Assembly: GCA_008015325.1 (NCBI GenBank)
Contig: SSFI01000126.1
Location: 1-54,762, forward strand
Reading direction: 5' to 3'
DNA length: 54,762 nucleotides
From: Rheinheimera sp.
GTDB taxonomy: Bacteria > Pseudomonadota > Gammaproteobacteria > Enterobacterales > Alteromonadaceae
A program made the position numbers and the translations under genes. Under the pieces are notes generated by a model. It saw only the letters and a program-made list of their open reading frames with translations, was not told the origin of the DNA and made no database searches. Below, piece after piece: positions 17,084 to 25,692 of this stretch. Position 1 is the stretch's first letter. Every line of letters starts with the position of its first letter.

Positions 17084-17884
17084 TTATAGCAGCTCGCGCC
17101 AGACGTACTTCGCCAGCGGGTGTTGCCGCGCTGTTAAATCCCGCACAAACAGCTGGGCTATCCAGCTGGCGCCTTGTACGGACAAGTGCGTGTTGTCGAT
17201 TTTGCCTTCGGGGAATTGTTGGTAGAGGCCGGCGGGCACCTGGATAAAATAGGCCTGGCTGGTGGCAGGGCCGAAGCGGGTTAAATCGGTGCAGCTTTGT
17301 GCATTTAAATCAAAGAGTTCAACCTTTTCACTGGCGGCGACTTTACGGGCTGCTTCGGCGTAGTCGGCGAGTTTATTCTCGAGCACGCCTTGATCGTTAA
17401 AACTGCGCCGGCAAATCGAGGTGGCGAGCATCGGGATTGCGCCTTTGCTGCGTACATCGCTGATAAAACGCCGCAGCAGCTGCGGGTAGGTGGAATCGAC
17501 CGCGGCGTAGCGCGCCGGGTCGTCTTGTTTTTGGTCATTGTGGCCAAACTGGATCAGCACATAGTCGCCTTGACCTAAATCACTGACTAACAATTGCCAG
17601 CGGCCTTCGTTTAAAAAACGTAAGGTACTGCGGCCATTGGCGGCGTGATTGATGATCGACAATTCCGGCAACATAAAAGCGCGCAGCAACTGGCCCCAGC
17701 CGCGTTCCGGGTAGTTCAGGTTAATTTTGTCTGCCATGGTGGAATCACCAACTAAGTGCAGACGCGGTGCCGGCATCGAGGTGCTGGTGCCGGCTGGAAT
17801 GCCGGTGGCCTGGGTTGAAACTGGCAACATCAGAAGTCCCGTCAATAAAAAGCATACAGTAGCGAATTTGGTCATTTGGGTCAT
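17084..17884 (-). CDS. Rhamnogalacturonan acetylesterase (SGNH/CE12 type)
   Basis: Secreted esterase of 266 residues with signal peptide (FATVCFLLTGLLMLPVSTQA). SGNH blocks are complete: HLVGDSTMADK (nucleophile Ser in GDST), NHAANGRSTLRF (Gly), IQFGHNDQKQDD (Asn) and GKIDNTHLSVQGA (Asp and His of the triad). This is the layout of RhgT/YesT-type enzymes that remove acetyl groups from the galacturonate of rhamnogalacturonan, opening the chain to hydrolases. It is the last gene of a minus-strand pectin operon, 53 bases after the pectinesterase. Confidence 0.85.
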   Translation of the reverse strand: MTQMTKFATVCFLLTGLLMLPVSTQATGIPAGTSTSMPAPRLHLVGDSTMADKINLNYPERGWGQLLRAFMLPELSIINHAANGRSTLRFLNEGRWQLLVSDLGQGDYVLIQFGHNDQKQDDPARYAAVDSTYPQLLRRFISDVRSKGAIPMLATSICRRSFNDQGVLENKLADYAEAARKVAASEKVELFDLNAQSCTDLTRFGPATSQAYFIQVPAGLYQQFPEGKIDNTHLSVQGASWIAQLFVRDLTARQHPLAKYVWRELL

Positions 17885-17937
17885 CCGGTTGTTGTGTTAT
17901 TTGCCGCGGCGTTTTGTATGCCGCACCCAAGTGTTTT

Positions 17938-19023
17938 TTATTTGTGGTGAAGCCATGCCCGGCTGCGCGCCAGTTCGGCCAGCGGTTGCCAGCGTTCGCC
18001 GAAGATAGTCATGCTGGCGCTTTGTGCATCGGCGTAGGCGCTTTGTTGTGCCGGGCTGAAATTGTCGGCAAGCCACGTATATGCAGGCCCTTGATTCTGT
18101 GCATAGAAATTCCGGTCGCCGTAACGGTTTGGCTGGTCGCGCTGCGGCTCGTTTGGATAAGTGCGGCGAAAGATCGGCTGGTCAGCGAGTGCACTGCTGA
18201 ATTTGTTGCTTGCGAGCACAAACTGGCCGTCGTAATGGCGCCGGCCGAGCTGAAAATCAGTCACGCCGTGAAAATGTGAGTTCAGCACCACCAACTGCTG
18301 TGATGCCGCTAATTCGCCGTCGTGCCACAGCGTTGCCGCTTGATTGTAATTGACAAAATCGCTGTCGAGCACCAGTGCGCTGCCACGCGGGCACAGCAGA
18401 TCGACCCGGCCGCTGAAAAAACTCTGGCGGTGCAGATACATGCCATTTTGTTTATTCCACAGGCTCATGGTGTCGGCGCCATTACTGGCAAACTGGCTTT
18501 GGTCGGTGATGATGCGGCTGGCTTTGGCAAAACCGCGCACGGCGAACTGATGTTCAAACCGCGCCGGATCTTGTGGGTTTTCGAAGGCGTAACTGTTGTG
18601 CACCGTCAAATCCAGCAGCTGAATATCACTGGCAGCGATATTCACCACAGCCGCGCCCCAGTCTTTTTCTAAGTCTTTACCAGAGGGCAGGGCACTGCTG
18701 TTGCGCGCCGCCAGAAAATGCTGGCGCAGGATCGGGTATTGGATAATGGTGCGGCTTAAGCCACTGCCGGCCAGCACCACTTTGTCGCGCTTAAGAAATA
18801 GCTGTTCGCGATAGAGCCCCGGCGCAATGCGGATCAAGGCCCAGCGCTGCGCGTCCGGGCCTGAGGTTGGCAAGCTGTCGAGTGCTTGCTGAATACTGCG
18901 ATAGGGGCCTCCGACCGGGTCAACCTGCAGTCGCAGCGGCGCTGCGGTTTCAGTTGCCAAAGCCAGGGGCTGGCCAACCAGGCTCAGCAGCGCTACAACC
19001 AACAATAAAGCAGCAACACGCAT
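17938..19023 (-). CDS. Pectinesterase-family protein (CE8 fold), divergent active site
   Basis: Secreted protein of 361 residues with signal peptide ending ATETAA and the right-handed beta-helix order of pectin methylesterases: GGPYRSIQQALDSLP, APGLYREQLFLKRDKVVLAG, FEHQFAVRGFAKASR (equivalent of the QAVAL block), NGADTMS (equivalent of QDTL), FFSGRVDLLCPRG (equivalent of GTVDFIFG) and LGRRHYDGQF (equivalent of LGRPW). Both catalytic Asp and the Arg are kept, but the oxyanion Gln of QDTL is Ala and the Trp after LGRP is absent. It would remove methyl esters from galacturonan, or act on a different ester. It follows the GH105 fusion gene by only 12 bases. Confidence 0.8.
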   Translation of the reverse strand: MRVAALLLVVALLSLVGQPLALATETAAPLRLQVDPVGGPYRSIQQALDSLPTSGPDAQRWALIRIAPGLYREQLFLKRDKVVLAGSGLSRTIIQYPILRQHFLAARNSSALPSGKDLEKDWGAAVVNIAASDIQLLDLTVHNSYAFENPQDPARFEHQFAVRGFAKASRIITDQSQFASNGADTMSLWNKQNGMYLHRQSFFSGRVDLLCPRGSALVLDSDFVNYNQAATLWHDGELAASQQLVVLNSHFHGVTDFQLGRRHYDGQFVLASNKFSSALADQPIFRRTYPNEPQRDQPNRYGDRNFYAQNQGPAYTWLADNFSPAQQSAYADAQSASMTIFGERWQPLAELARSRAWLHHK

Positions 19024-19035
19024 CAGTGGCAGCCG

Positions 19036-21528
19036 TTATTGCAGCAAACGTGCAACCTGCACCCCGGCCATGATAAATGGCCCGACCCCTTTGGCGTCGT
19101 TACGGATCACCGGTTCATTCTGGTAGTAGTCGTAACTGCCGTCGCGGCCAAAACCGAGGCCTGCCACTTGCACCATCTGCATCAGGTGCGCGCTGCCGTT
19201 GGCGTCGAGCAGCACAAACTGGTTCAGCAGGCCCTGATACGCCTGCAGCGTGAAGTCGCGGTAGCTTTGGTCGATCAGGCCCTGATTCAGCGCCTTGGCA
19301 TAAAAATACACAAACATGCTGCTGGCGCTGGATTCCAGATAATTACCGGCAACGCCTGGTTTATTCGGGATTTGGTACCAAACGCCGCTCGCCGGGTCGA
19401 CGTGCGCTTTTAATGCGACCGCCAGTTCCCGCGCCATTTGTTCCAGTGGCGCGCGTAAATCGTTGCGTTCACGCGGAATGTAATCCAGCGTATCAACCAC
19501 CGCCATCGCTAACCAGCCAATGCCACGGCTCCAGAACTCCGGCGACAATCCCGTGGTTTTATTGGCCCAGACCTGCTGCTTTTTTTCATCCCAGCCGTGG
19601 AAATACAGGCCTGTGGCCGGGTCGCGTAATTTGTCGCGCACGGCGACAAATTCGTGCACCACTTCTTCTAAACCCTGGCCGTTATTAAACAGCTGGTTAT
19701 AGTGCGCAAGAAATGGGATGCCCATGTACACCCCGTCGAGCCAGACCTGATGCGGGTAGATTTTTTTGTGCCAAAAGGCGCCATTGCTGGTTTTCGGGTG
19801 ATCTTTGAGCTGGTCGCGCAATAACGCGGCGGCTTTTTGGTATTTGGCTTCACCGGTTTGTTCATAAGCGCGCAGCAGCACATTGCCACTGTTAATGCTG
19901 TCGATATTAAATTTGTTGCGCTGATAGCTGTGAATACTGCCATCGGCGGCAACAAAAGAGTCCGCCATCTTCAGCATGGCCTGGTTATAAGCCGGGTTTG
20001 GCGCCAGCTGATGCACATCGTCATACGCCTGCAACAGCAGGCCTGTGGTGTATTCAAATGTGGTCGGGCGTTCGCGCTCAAAATCCCAGCCGCCCCAGAC
20101 ATAATGTGGTGCCTGTAACTGTAAACCGGCATCGGCCAGCTGCTGGCTCCAGTACAGCGCCTGCTGCGCTGTTAACGGCTTGCTGATGGCCGCTGTGGTG
20201 GCGGCATTGCTGATTTTGACGCGGATAGGCCGGTCGAGGATTTCCAGCTGCTGCTGTAAATAAGCGACAAAATCCGCCTGATTGGTGATGCCGTTTTTCT
20301 CGCCTTGCCAGGCCGCGAGCAGATAATAATCCAGCTTGCGCGCCGGGTTCATCTGACCAACCTTAGCTGGCGGCAGGCCGGTTAATTCCATCACCGCGAC
20401 ATGGCTGTTGGCATCTGCGGTTAGCTGTTGCAGTTTGCCGCGTTTAAACACCACCGCCATGCCGAGCAAATCGTTGTTCAGGCTTTGTTTGCCATAAGTT
20501 GCGAGGTAAGTGTACTGATGACCGGACACCTCCAGCGTGCCTTGCAGCAGTTCAGTGCCTTGGTGTTTCACCAGGCCAATGACCAGATTATCCATAGGCG
20601 CAGAATTAGATTCGGGCGCTTTGAGTTCCAGCTGGTTCCTCAGCAGGCGGCTACCCGCCTGCATGCTCAAATGCGCGCGCACATCGAGCGTGCGGCCGGC
20701 GATTTGCCAGTCGTGATAATCAATGCTGAGTGAAGAAAACAACGGGCCGGACTGGTGAATCGTCGCGCTGTGGCCTTTTAACACTGACACGCCTTGTGCT
20801 GCGCTGCCGTCCCAGTAACCAAAACCACCGGCACCTAACGACTTGCCGACTTTGAGTAAATCCAGGCCCCACGGCTGCATCTCGTGATAAGAGCTGTAAC
20901 CGTCCTGGCCGACCTGATGCAGCACCGGGCTGCCGGTAATATTGCCAAAAATATCAAAGCCGTTACGCCAGTCGAGATAAATGCGGTACGCCACGCGGTC
21001 CGACTCTATGCCCGGGCCTTCGTAGCGGATAAATTCAGAATGATCAGTATATTGCGGTGGCGGCGTCAGGTGTTGCACATTCTCAAAAGTGCCGCCTTTG
21101 TACACTTTACCTTCCCAGCGACCACCGGTTTTTTGCGAAATTTCGGCGGCGGTGCGTTTTGCGCTGCTGCTGGCCGGCGTTGGTTTTACTTGCCACTGTT
21201 GTTGCTCGCCGGCAGCAAAATCGGCCATGGCCAGCAGGCTGTCCAGGCTGCCATTGCCGTCGCTGTCGATGAGCTGGCTGGGGATTTCTTTGCTGCCGGC
21301 CGACACAGATAAAGCACCGGGAATGCCGCTGATGCCTAAATCAGTAAAGGTCACAGTCACCGGCGAATCTGGCCGGGCAAAAGCCGATGGATTGGTAACA
21401 GTTAAAGTCGCCAGACCGGCAGGGCCCGTTGCAGAGGCTGAAGTCGCAGGCGTCACAGGTTTGGCGCAGCCGCTTAAAAACACACTGACACAGATGCTAC
21501 TGATGAATAAAGCCAGTGGCTGGCGCAC
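19036..21528 (-). CDS. Lipoprotein fusion of DUF4861 and GH105 unsaturated-uronyl hydrolase
   Basis: About 830 residues. A lipoprotein signal (LALFISSICVSVFLSGC) is followed by a DUF4861 beta-rich domain (about residues 30-460; GRWEGKVYKGGTFENVQHL, YRIYLDWRNGFDIFG, NDLLGMAVVFKRGKL) and then a GH105 six-hairpin domain (about 470-830). GH105 marks are YVWGGWDFERERPTTFEYTT, HQVWLDGVYMGIPFL with the catalytic Asp, WSRGIGWLAMAVVDTL and SSASSMFVYFYAKA. GH105 enzymes release unsaturated uronate from lyase-made pectin or rhamnogalacturonan fragments, giving the KduI substrate. Start: GTG at 21528 gives a perfect lipoprotein signal. A TTG at 21633 has a good GAGGAG site but would add 35 residues in front. 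Directly upstream of the pectinesterase. Confidence 0.85.
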   Translation of the reverse strand: MRQPLALFISSICVSVFLSGCAKPVTPATSASATGPAGLATLTVTNPSAFARPDSPVTVTFTDLGISGIPGALSVSAGSKEIPSQLIDSDGNGSLDSLLAMADFAAGEQQQWQVKPTPASSSAKRTAAEISQKTGGRWEGKVYKGGTFENVQHLTPPPQYTDHSEFIRYEGPGIESDRVAYRIYLDWRNGFDIFGNITGSPVLHQVGQDGYSSYHEMQPWGLDLLKVGKSLGAGGFGYWDGSAAQGVSVLKGHSATIHQSGPLFSSLSIDYHDWQIAGRTLDVRAHLSMQAGSRLLRNQLELKAPESNSAPMDNLVIGLVKHQGTELLQGTLEVSGHQYTYLATYGKQSLNNDLLGMAVVFKRGKLQQLTADANSHVAVMELTGLPPAKVGQMNPARKLDYYLLAAWQGEKNGITNQADFVAYLQQQLEILDRPIRVKISNAATTAAISKPLTAQQALYWSQQLADAGLQLQAPHYVWGGWDFERERPTTFEYTTGLLLQAYDDVHQLAPNPAYNQAMLKMADSFVAADGSIHSYQRNKFNIDSINSGNVLLRAYEQTGEAKYQKAAALLRDQLKDHPKTSNGAFWHKKIYPHQVWLDGVYMGIPFLAHYNQLFNNGQGLEEVVHEFVAVRDKLRDPATGLYFHGWDEKKQQVWANKTTGLSPEFWSRGIGWLAMAVVDTLDYIPRERNDLRAPLEQMARELAVALKAHVDPASGVWYQIPNKPGVAGNYLESSASSMFVYFYAKALNQGLIDQSYRDFTLQAYQGLLNQFVLLDANGSAHLMQMVQVAGLGFGRDGSYDYYQNEPVIRNDAKGVGPFIMAGVQVARLLQ

Positions 21529-21663
21529 TAAATAAACAACTCGGGGATTTTTAAGCACAGCGAATACCGTCCAAAAAAGGCAGCGGGCAAACAGACCCGC
21601 TGCAAACATCCAGGGCGAGGGCAACGGGAACAAGCGTCACTCCTCACCATGCCGGGAGAACTC

Positions 21664-21692
21664 CGGCACCGGTTTGCACCGGCGCCGTTTTT
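21664..21692 (+). terminator. Terminator-like hairpin facing against the pectin operon
   Basis: CGGCACCGG (21664-21672) pairs with CCGGCGCCG (21679-21687), one mismatch allowing G-U, followed by TTTTT on the plus strand. Genes on both sides run minus, so in this orientation it would stop antisense transcripts. On the minus strand it is a plain stem between the receptor and the GH105 gene, overlapping a second possible hairpin (21650-21668, TGCCGG...CCGGCA). Confidence 0.5.
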
Positions 21693-21697
21693 ACACA

Positions 21698-24514
21698 TCA
21701 ATACTTGTATTGCACGCCCAGGTAATACTGCCGGCCTGTCTCATGGTAATAAGTCAGGCGGTCACCGGCGCTGTCGACCCACTGGTCATCGACTTCATCG
21801 GTCAGGTTCAGCGCTTCAAAGCTGACTTTCCACTGCTCAGTAAAGGCGTAACTCATCGACGCATCGACGTTGGTGGTGGCGTTGGTGCCTTCCATGTCGT
21901 TGTTGTCACGGCCAATGGCGGTGGTTAAGTACTTGTCGCGTTTAGCCAAACTGACACGGGCATTGAGTTTTTCATGCTCGTAATACAGCGTTGCTGCGAC
22001 AGTAGAACGTGACAGACCGGTCAAATCACGCGTCGCTTGCACGACACCTGTGGTGTTGATGTAGTCCATTTGCGCCGACACATGGGTGTAGTTGCCGATA
22101 AAACCAAAACGGTTCCAGAAGTCCGGCAGGAAGGTAAACGGCAGCTGGTAGCTGACTTCATAACCTTTTAAATCACCGCCCGGGCCGTTTAATGGCGTAG
22201 TGACAGACCAGTCGACATTTTCGTTACAACCGCTCGCTTCACCATAACCCGGGCCTGCCGTACAGGCGGCAACGGCGGCTGAGACCGGTAAGCCGGTTTC
22301 AGTAAAGGCTTTGGTTTCACGCAGTGTCTGCACGTGGCTGTCGATATCTTTTTGGAACAGTGCAATGCCCAGCATCGACTCGTCGCTGAAGTACATCTCC
22401 AGGCCTAAATCGTACGTTTTGGCGCGGGTAGGTTCCAGCAGCGGGTTACCGCCGGAGACACTGCGGCTGCCGCCCGACACTGACACTGACACGTTTGGAC
22501 GGATAGCACCGAGGCCGGCGCGGGCCATGACTTCGGCATAACCGAAGCGCACGATGATATCTTCCCAAGGTTCATAGTTCAGGTTCAGCGAAGGCAGCAG
22601 CTCGTCATATTTATGCTCTGCAGTGACCTCGGCCGGCGTTCCGCCTAATGTAGCCCAGGCCGTCGAGCTTTGTTCCGTCTCAACACGACGTACACCGGCG
22701 TTACCCCAGAACGGTGCTTCATTCAGATAAGTGTTAAAAGAAGCCATCAACCAGATGCCGGTGGTGTTTTCCTCGGCTGAATAGTTGTCTTCCCGGCGGA
22801 AGTCGCGGCTGACAGTGAACACACCGCTGTTGCTGTAAATGCCATATTTGGCGTCGATGGCAGCAAAATCCGGCACCAGCCAGTTTGGATTTGGTCCTAA
22901 GCCAGAGTTATAGGTTTTGATTAAATCCGGTGTGTAGACGATGCCGGCACCGTTTTCAGTCTGACGACGGGCTTCATAACTTTCGAAGCTGAAGTCTTTC
23001 TGGTGCACACCACCTTTGATCACCCAAACGTCATTGACGGTCCAGGTCAGGTTAATTTCAGCGCTGTCAAACTGGTTTTCCGCACCGAGCGGGCGCAGAC
23101 GTACTGAGTTTGACGTCCAGCCGGTGGGTTGGAAAATGCTGTCGCCGAAGGTCAAAATCGGGCTTTGGCGGTTGCCATCGCGATAGTCGTAGCTGAAGGC
23201 TGCGCCGGTTTTTTCCATCACCAAAGTGGTTTGCACCGGGTTGTCGAATTTCGACACTGCAGTACCAACCATGGCATCAACTTTTAAGCTGTCATTGATG
23301 TGGTGGGCGAAGTTCAGGTTGATTTGGTGGAAGTCAGTGCCCAGTTCGTCATAGCGGTTTTCCGCCCGCACAGTGGCATTGTCGAACTTGCCGTAGGTCA
23401 TCGTATTGGTGTCGTCGATGAAATATTCCAGTACATTCATCGCACCGGTGTTGCCGCTGGCTGCCGTTGCAGTCGTTGGCCGGTTGGCACCGGCATTTAA
23501 GATGCCCTGCAGGAAAATTTCGTTGCGGCTGGCATCGGTGCTGGCGTACAGCATATCCAAATCGACTTTAGTGTCGTCGTTGGGTCTGTACTGGAAGGCG
23601 GCGCTGGCACCAATCCGTTCCATTTCATGGGTGTAAGAATCGTAACGCGGTAAACGTGGTCGGAAGGCGTTATTGATGGTGTTCAGCTCTGGCGCTGTTT
23701 TAGAGCCCTGATAGCTGCCGAAGTCGTTGACGTTATTCCAGCGCACGGTACTGGCGCCCTGGTCTTTTAAACTGCGCTCAGAAAATGAACCAGAAAATAA
23801 CGCACCGAATTTGCCGTCGGCGAAATGATCGCTGATCAGGAACGACGCTTTCGGGTCGTTTTTCTCCGATAAATCGTTGTAACCGAGCTGGCCAGAGGCC
23901 GAGAAGGTGAAACCATCGTAGTCAAAAGGCCGGGCGGCACGCAGGTCAACGGTAGAACCTAATGAGCCTTCTTCAACGTCGGCGCTGGCGGTTTTACGCA
24001 CCGTCAGTGAGCTGAATAAATCAGAAGAGAACGTATTAAAGTCAAAACCGCGACCGCGGTTGGCACCGCCGATTTGGTCAGTCCCGCCTGAGGTCGAAAT
24101 TGCTTCCATGCCGTTGATGCGCACGCGGGTAAAATCAGGGCCTAAACCGCGTACGGTGATCTGGCGGCCTTCACCGGCGGCGCGGCTGATGGCAACGCCC
24201 GGAATGCGCTGCAGTGATTCGGCCAGGTTTAAATCCGGGAAATCGGCGATATCTTCCGCCATGATGGCGTCGATGGCGCTGTCAGATTGGCGTTTGACGT
24301 TCAGTGCATTGGACAGACTGTCGCGGAAGCTGCCGGTGACTTCAATCACTTCGATATCTTTATCGGCTTTGGCTTTTTCTGCGGCGGTTTGCGGCGTGGC
24401 TTGCTGCGCTACGTCTTGTACGGCCAGTGCTGAAGCACTGAAGCTGCCGGTGAGAGCAATGGCCATTGCCAGAGTCAGCGGTTGCAGGCGCCAGGCCTGT
24501 TTGTGAGCTGCCAT
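21698..24514 (-). CDS. TonB-dependent outer-membrane receptor for pectin oligosaccharides
   Basis: About 938 residues. Signal peptide (LTLAMAIALTGSFSASALA), TonB box region (DIEVIEVTG), plug domain (NLAESLQRIPGVAISRAAGE; RINGMEAISTSGG) and a 22-strand barrel ending in an aromatic YLGVQYKY. The family is the large carbohydrate-type TonB receptors with the sequence layout SDSAIDAIMAEDIADFPDLN. It probably imports oligogalacturonides across the outer membrane using TonB energy; substrate assignment rests on the neighbours. The ATG at 24514 has GAGGAAG upstream; an earlier start lacks support. Two operator-like palindromes lie in the divergent promoter region shared with kduD. The gene is followed by the GH105 fusion in the same direction. 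Confidence 0.9.
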   Translation of the reverse strand: MAAHKQAWRLQPLTLAMAIALTGSFSASALAVQDVAQQATPQTAAEKAKADKDIEVIEVTGSFRDSLSNALNVKRQSDSAIDAIMAEDIADFPDLNLAESLQRIPGVAISRAAGEGRQITVRGLGPDFTRVRINGMEAISTSGGTDQIGGANRGRGFDFNTFSSDLFSSLTVRKTASADVEEGSLGSTVDLRAARPFDYDGFTFSASGQLGYNDLSEKNDPKASFLISDHFADGKFGALFSGSFSERSLKDQGASTVRWNNVNDFGSYQGSKTAPELNTINNAFRPRLPRYDSYTHEMERIGASAAFQYRPNDDTKVDLDMLYASTDASRNEIFLQGILNAGANRPTTATAASGNTGAMNVLEYFIDDTNTMTYGKFDNATVRAENRYDELGTDFHQINLNFAHHINDSLKVDAMVGTAVSKFDNPVQTTLVMEKTGAAFSYDYRDGNRQSPILTFGDSIFQPTGWTSNSVRLRPLGAENQFDSAEINLTWTVNDVWVIKGGVHQKDFSFESYEARRQTENGAGIVYTPDLIKTYNSGLGPNPNWLVPDFAAIDAKYGIYSNSGVFTVSRDFRREDNYSAEENTTGIWLMASFNTYLNEAPFWGNAGVRRVETEQSSTAWATLGGTPAEVTAEHKYDELLPSLNLNYEPWEDIIVRFGYAEVMARAGLGAIRPNVSVSVSGGSRSVSGGNPLLEPTRAKTYDLGLEMYFSDESMLGIALFQKDIDSHVQTLRETKAFTETGLPVSAAVAACTAGPGYGEASGCNENVDWSVTTPLNGPGGDLKGYEVSYQLPFTFLPDFWNRFGFIGNYTHVSAQMDYINTTGVVQATRDLTGLSRSTVAATLYYEHEKLNARVSLAKRDKYLTTAIGRDNNDMEGTNATTNVDASMSYAFTEQWKVSFEALNLTDEVDDQWVDSAGDRLTYYHETGRQYYLGVQYKY

Positions 24515-24642
24515 GATGTCTTCCTCGTCGGGTTTGTTCTTATGGTGCCATACGGCTTTGGCCGTTGACGCTTTTTTATCTGGCCCGTCCTGTTGGTTGC
24601 AACAACTCCAGGACAAGCCCTGTTGATTCGTTTTTTGTTTTT

Positions 24643-24658
24643 GTCTATCGGTGGCAGA
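24643..24658 (+). promoter_or_regulatory. LacI-type operator candidate 1 (receptor/kduD promoter)
   Basis: TGTCTATCGGTGGCAG; its complement CTGCCACCGATAGACA matches the site before uxaA at 14 of 16 bases. Centre is CG, as in LacI-family operators. It lies between the divergent receptor and kduD genes. Confidence 0.6.
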
Positions 24659-24673
24659 ATTCGCTTGCGTTTT

Positions 24674-24693
24674 TTTGCCACCGATGGCAAAAA
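24674..24693 (+). promoter_or_regulatory. LacI-type operator candidate 2 (receptor/kduD promoter)
   Basis: TTTTGCCACCGATGGCAAAA, a 20-base palindrome with one mismatch and a CG centre, 23 bases centre-to-centre or so from the first site. The remaining 380-base intergenic stretch is AT-rich towards kduD and shows no gene. Confidence 0.65.
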
Positions 24694-24893
24694 GCTAACA
24701 CCAAGCCATAATCACTGTCAAACCCAGTACAAAAAAACTGCAAAAAAAATGTGGATTTGCTGGGGTAATAGGGTAAAAACGGCGGTGCATATCCATAAAA
24801 TTTGTTTATTTTCATGTGGATATGAAAATGTAACTGGTCGTGACAACAGCACGCCTGGCCCAACAACATCAAGGCCAGCCACAGGAGAGACGC

Positions 24894-25661
24894 ATGCAAC
24901 TGCAACAATTATTTGGCCTGACCGGCAAAAAAGCCTTAGTGACTGGTGCCAGCCGTGGCCTGGGTCAGGCGATTGCCATAGCGCTAGCCGATGCCGGTGC
25001 TGAAGTGCTGTGCGCCAGCTCCGGCAGCGGTGGCAGCGACGCCACTGTCGCGGCCATTCGTCAGCAGGGCGGCTTGGCCCAGGCGTTTTCTGCCGATTTG
25101 GCTGACAGCAATGCCGTGGTGCAACTGGCAGAAAAAGCGCTGGATTACGCCGGTCAGATTGACATTCTGGTCAACTGCGGTGGCACTATCAGCCGCACGC
25201 CGGCGGTCGATTTTGCTTTTAGTGACTGGCAACAGAACTTGGCAGTGAACCTCGACGCCACTTTCCTGCTGAGTCAGCGTTTAGGAGCGGCGATGATTGA
25301 ACGCAGAAGCGGCAAAATTATTAATATCGCCTCGATGTTGTCTTACAGCGGTGGCATTACAGTGCCGGCATACACCGCCAGTAAACATGCGGTAGTGGGC
25401 CTGACGCGGGCGCTTGCCAACGAATGGGCCGGCTTTGGCGTCAACGTCAATGCGATTGCGCCGGGTTATTTTAAAACCGACAACACAGCGGCGCTGCAGG
25501 CCAACGCCGACCGCAATCAACAGATTTTAAGCCGCTTGCCGGCCGGCCGCTGGGGGGAACCGGCGGATTTAGCCGGTGCGGCGATTTTCCTTGCATCCAG
25601 CGCCAGTGACTATGTGCATGGCCACGTGCTCGCCGTCGATGGCGGCTGGCTGGCGCGATAG
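24894..25661 (+). CDS. kduD: 2-dehydro-3-deoxy-D-gluconate 5-dehydrogenase KduD
   Basis: Classical short-chain dehydrogenase, 255 residues. NAD-binding ALVTGASRGLGQAIAIAL, NNAG-equivalent LVNCGGTISR, catalytic NIASMLSYSGGITVPAYTAS with Ser and the YxxxK pair, then NAIAPGYFKTDNTAAL and the closing VDGGWLAR, all typical of KduD. It converts 2,5-diketo-3-deoxygluconate to KDG with NADH, the second step after KduI in unsaturated galacturonate breakdown. The ATG at 24894 has AGGAGAGA upstream; an upstream in-frame start at 24840 is not supported. First gene of the plus-strand operon kduD-kduI-dctPQM, divergent from the receptor. Confidence 0.93.
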   Translation: MQLQQLFGLTGKKALVTGASRGLGQAIAIALADAGAEVLCASSGSGGSDATVAAIRQQGGLAQAFSADLADSNAVVQLAEKALDYAGQIDILVNCGGTISRTPAVDFAFSDWQQNLAVNLDATFLLSQRLGAAMIERRSGKIINIASMLSYSGGITVPAYTASKHAVVGLTRALANEWAGFGVNVNAIAPGYFKTDNTAALQANADRNQQILSRLPAGRWGEPADLAGAAIFLASSASDYVHGHVLAVDGGWLAR

Positions 25662-25692
25662 ACCCATTTCAATCGAATTTTTTGGAGTTTTT

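Noticed and set aside
24593..25003. 136-residue frame across the receptor/kduD promoter
   Set aside because: It crosses both operator palindromes and the kduD start and is basic and Cys-rich without family likeness.
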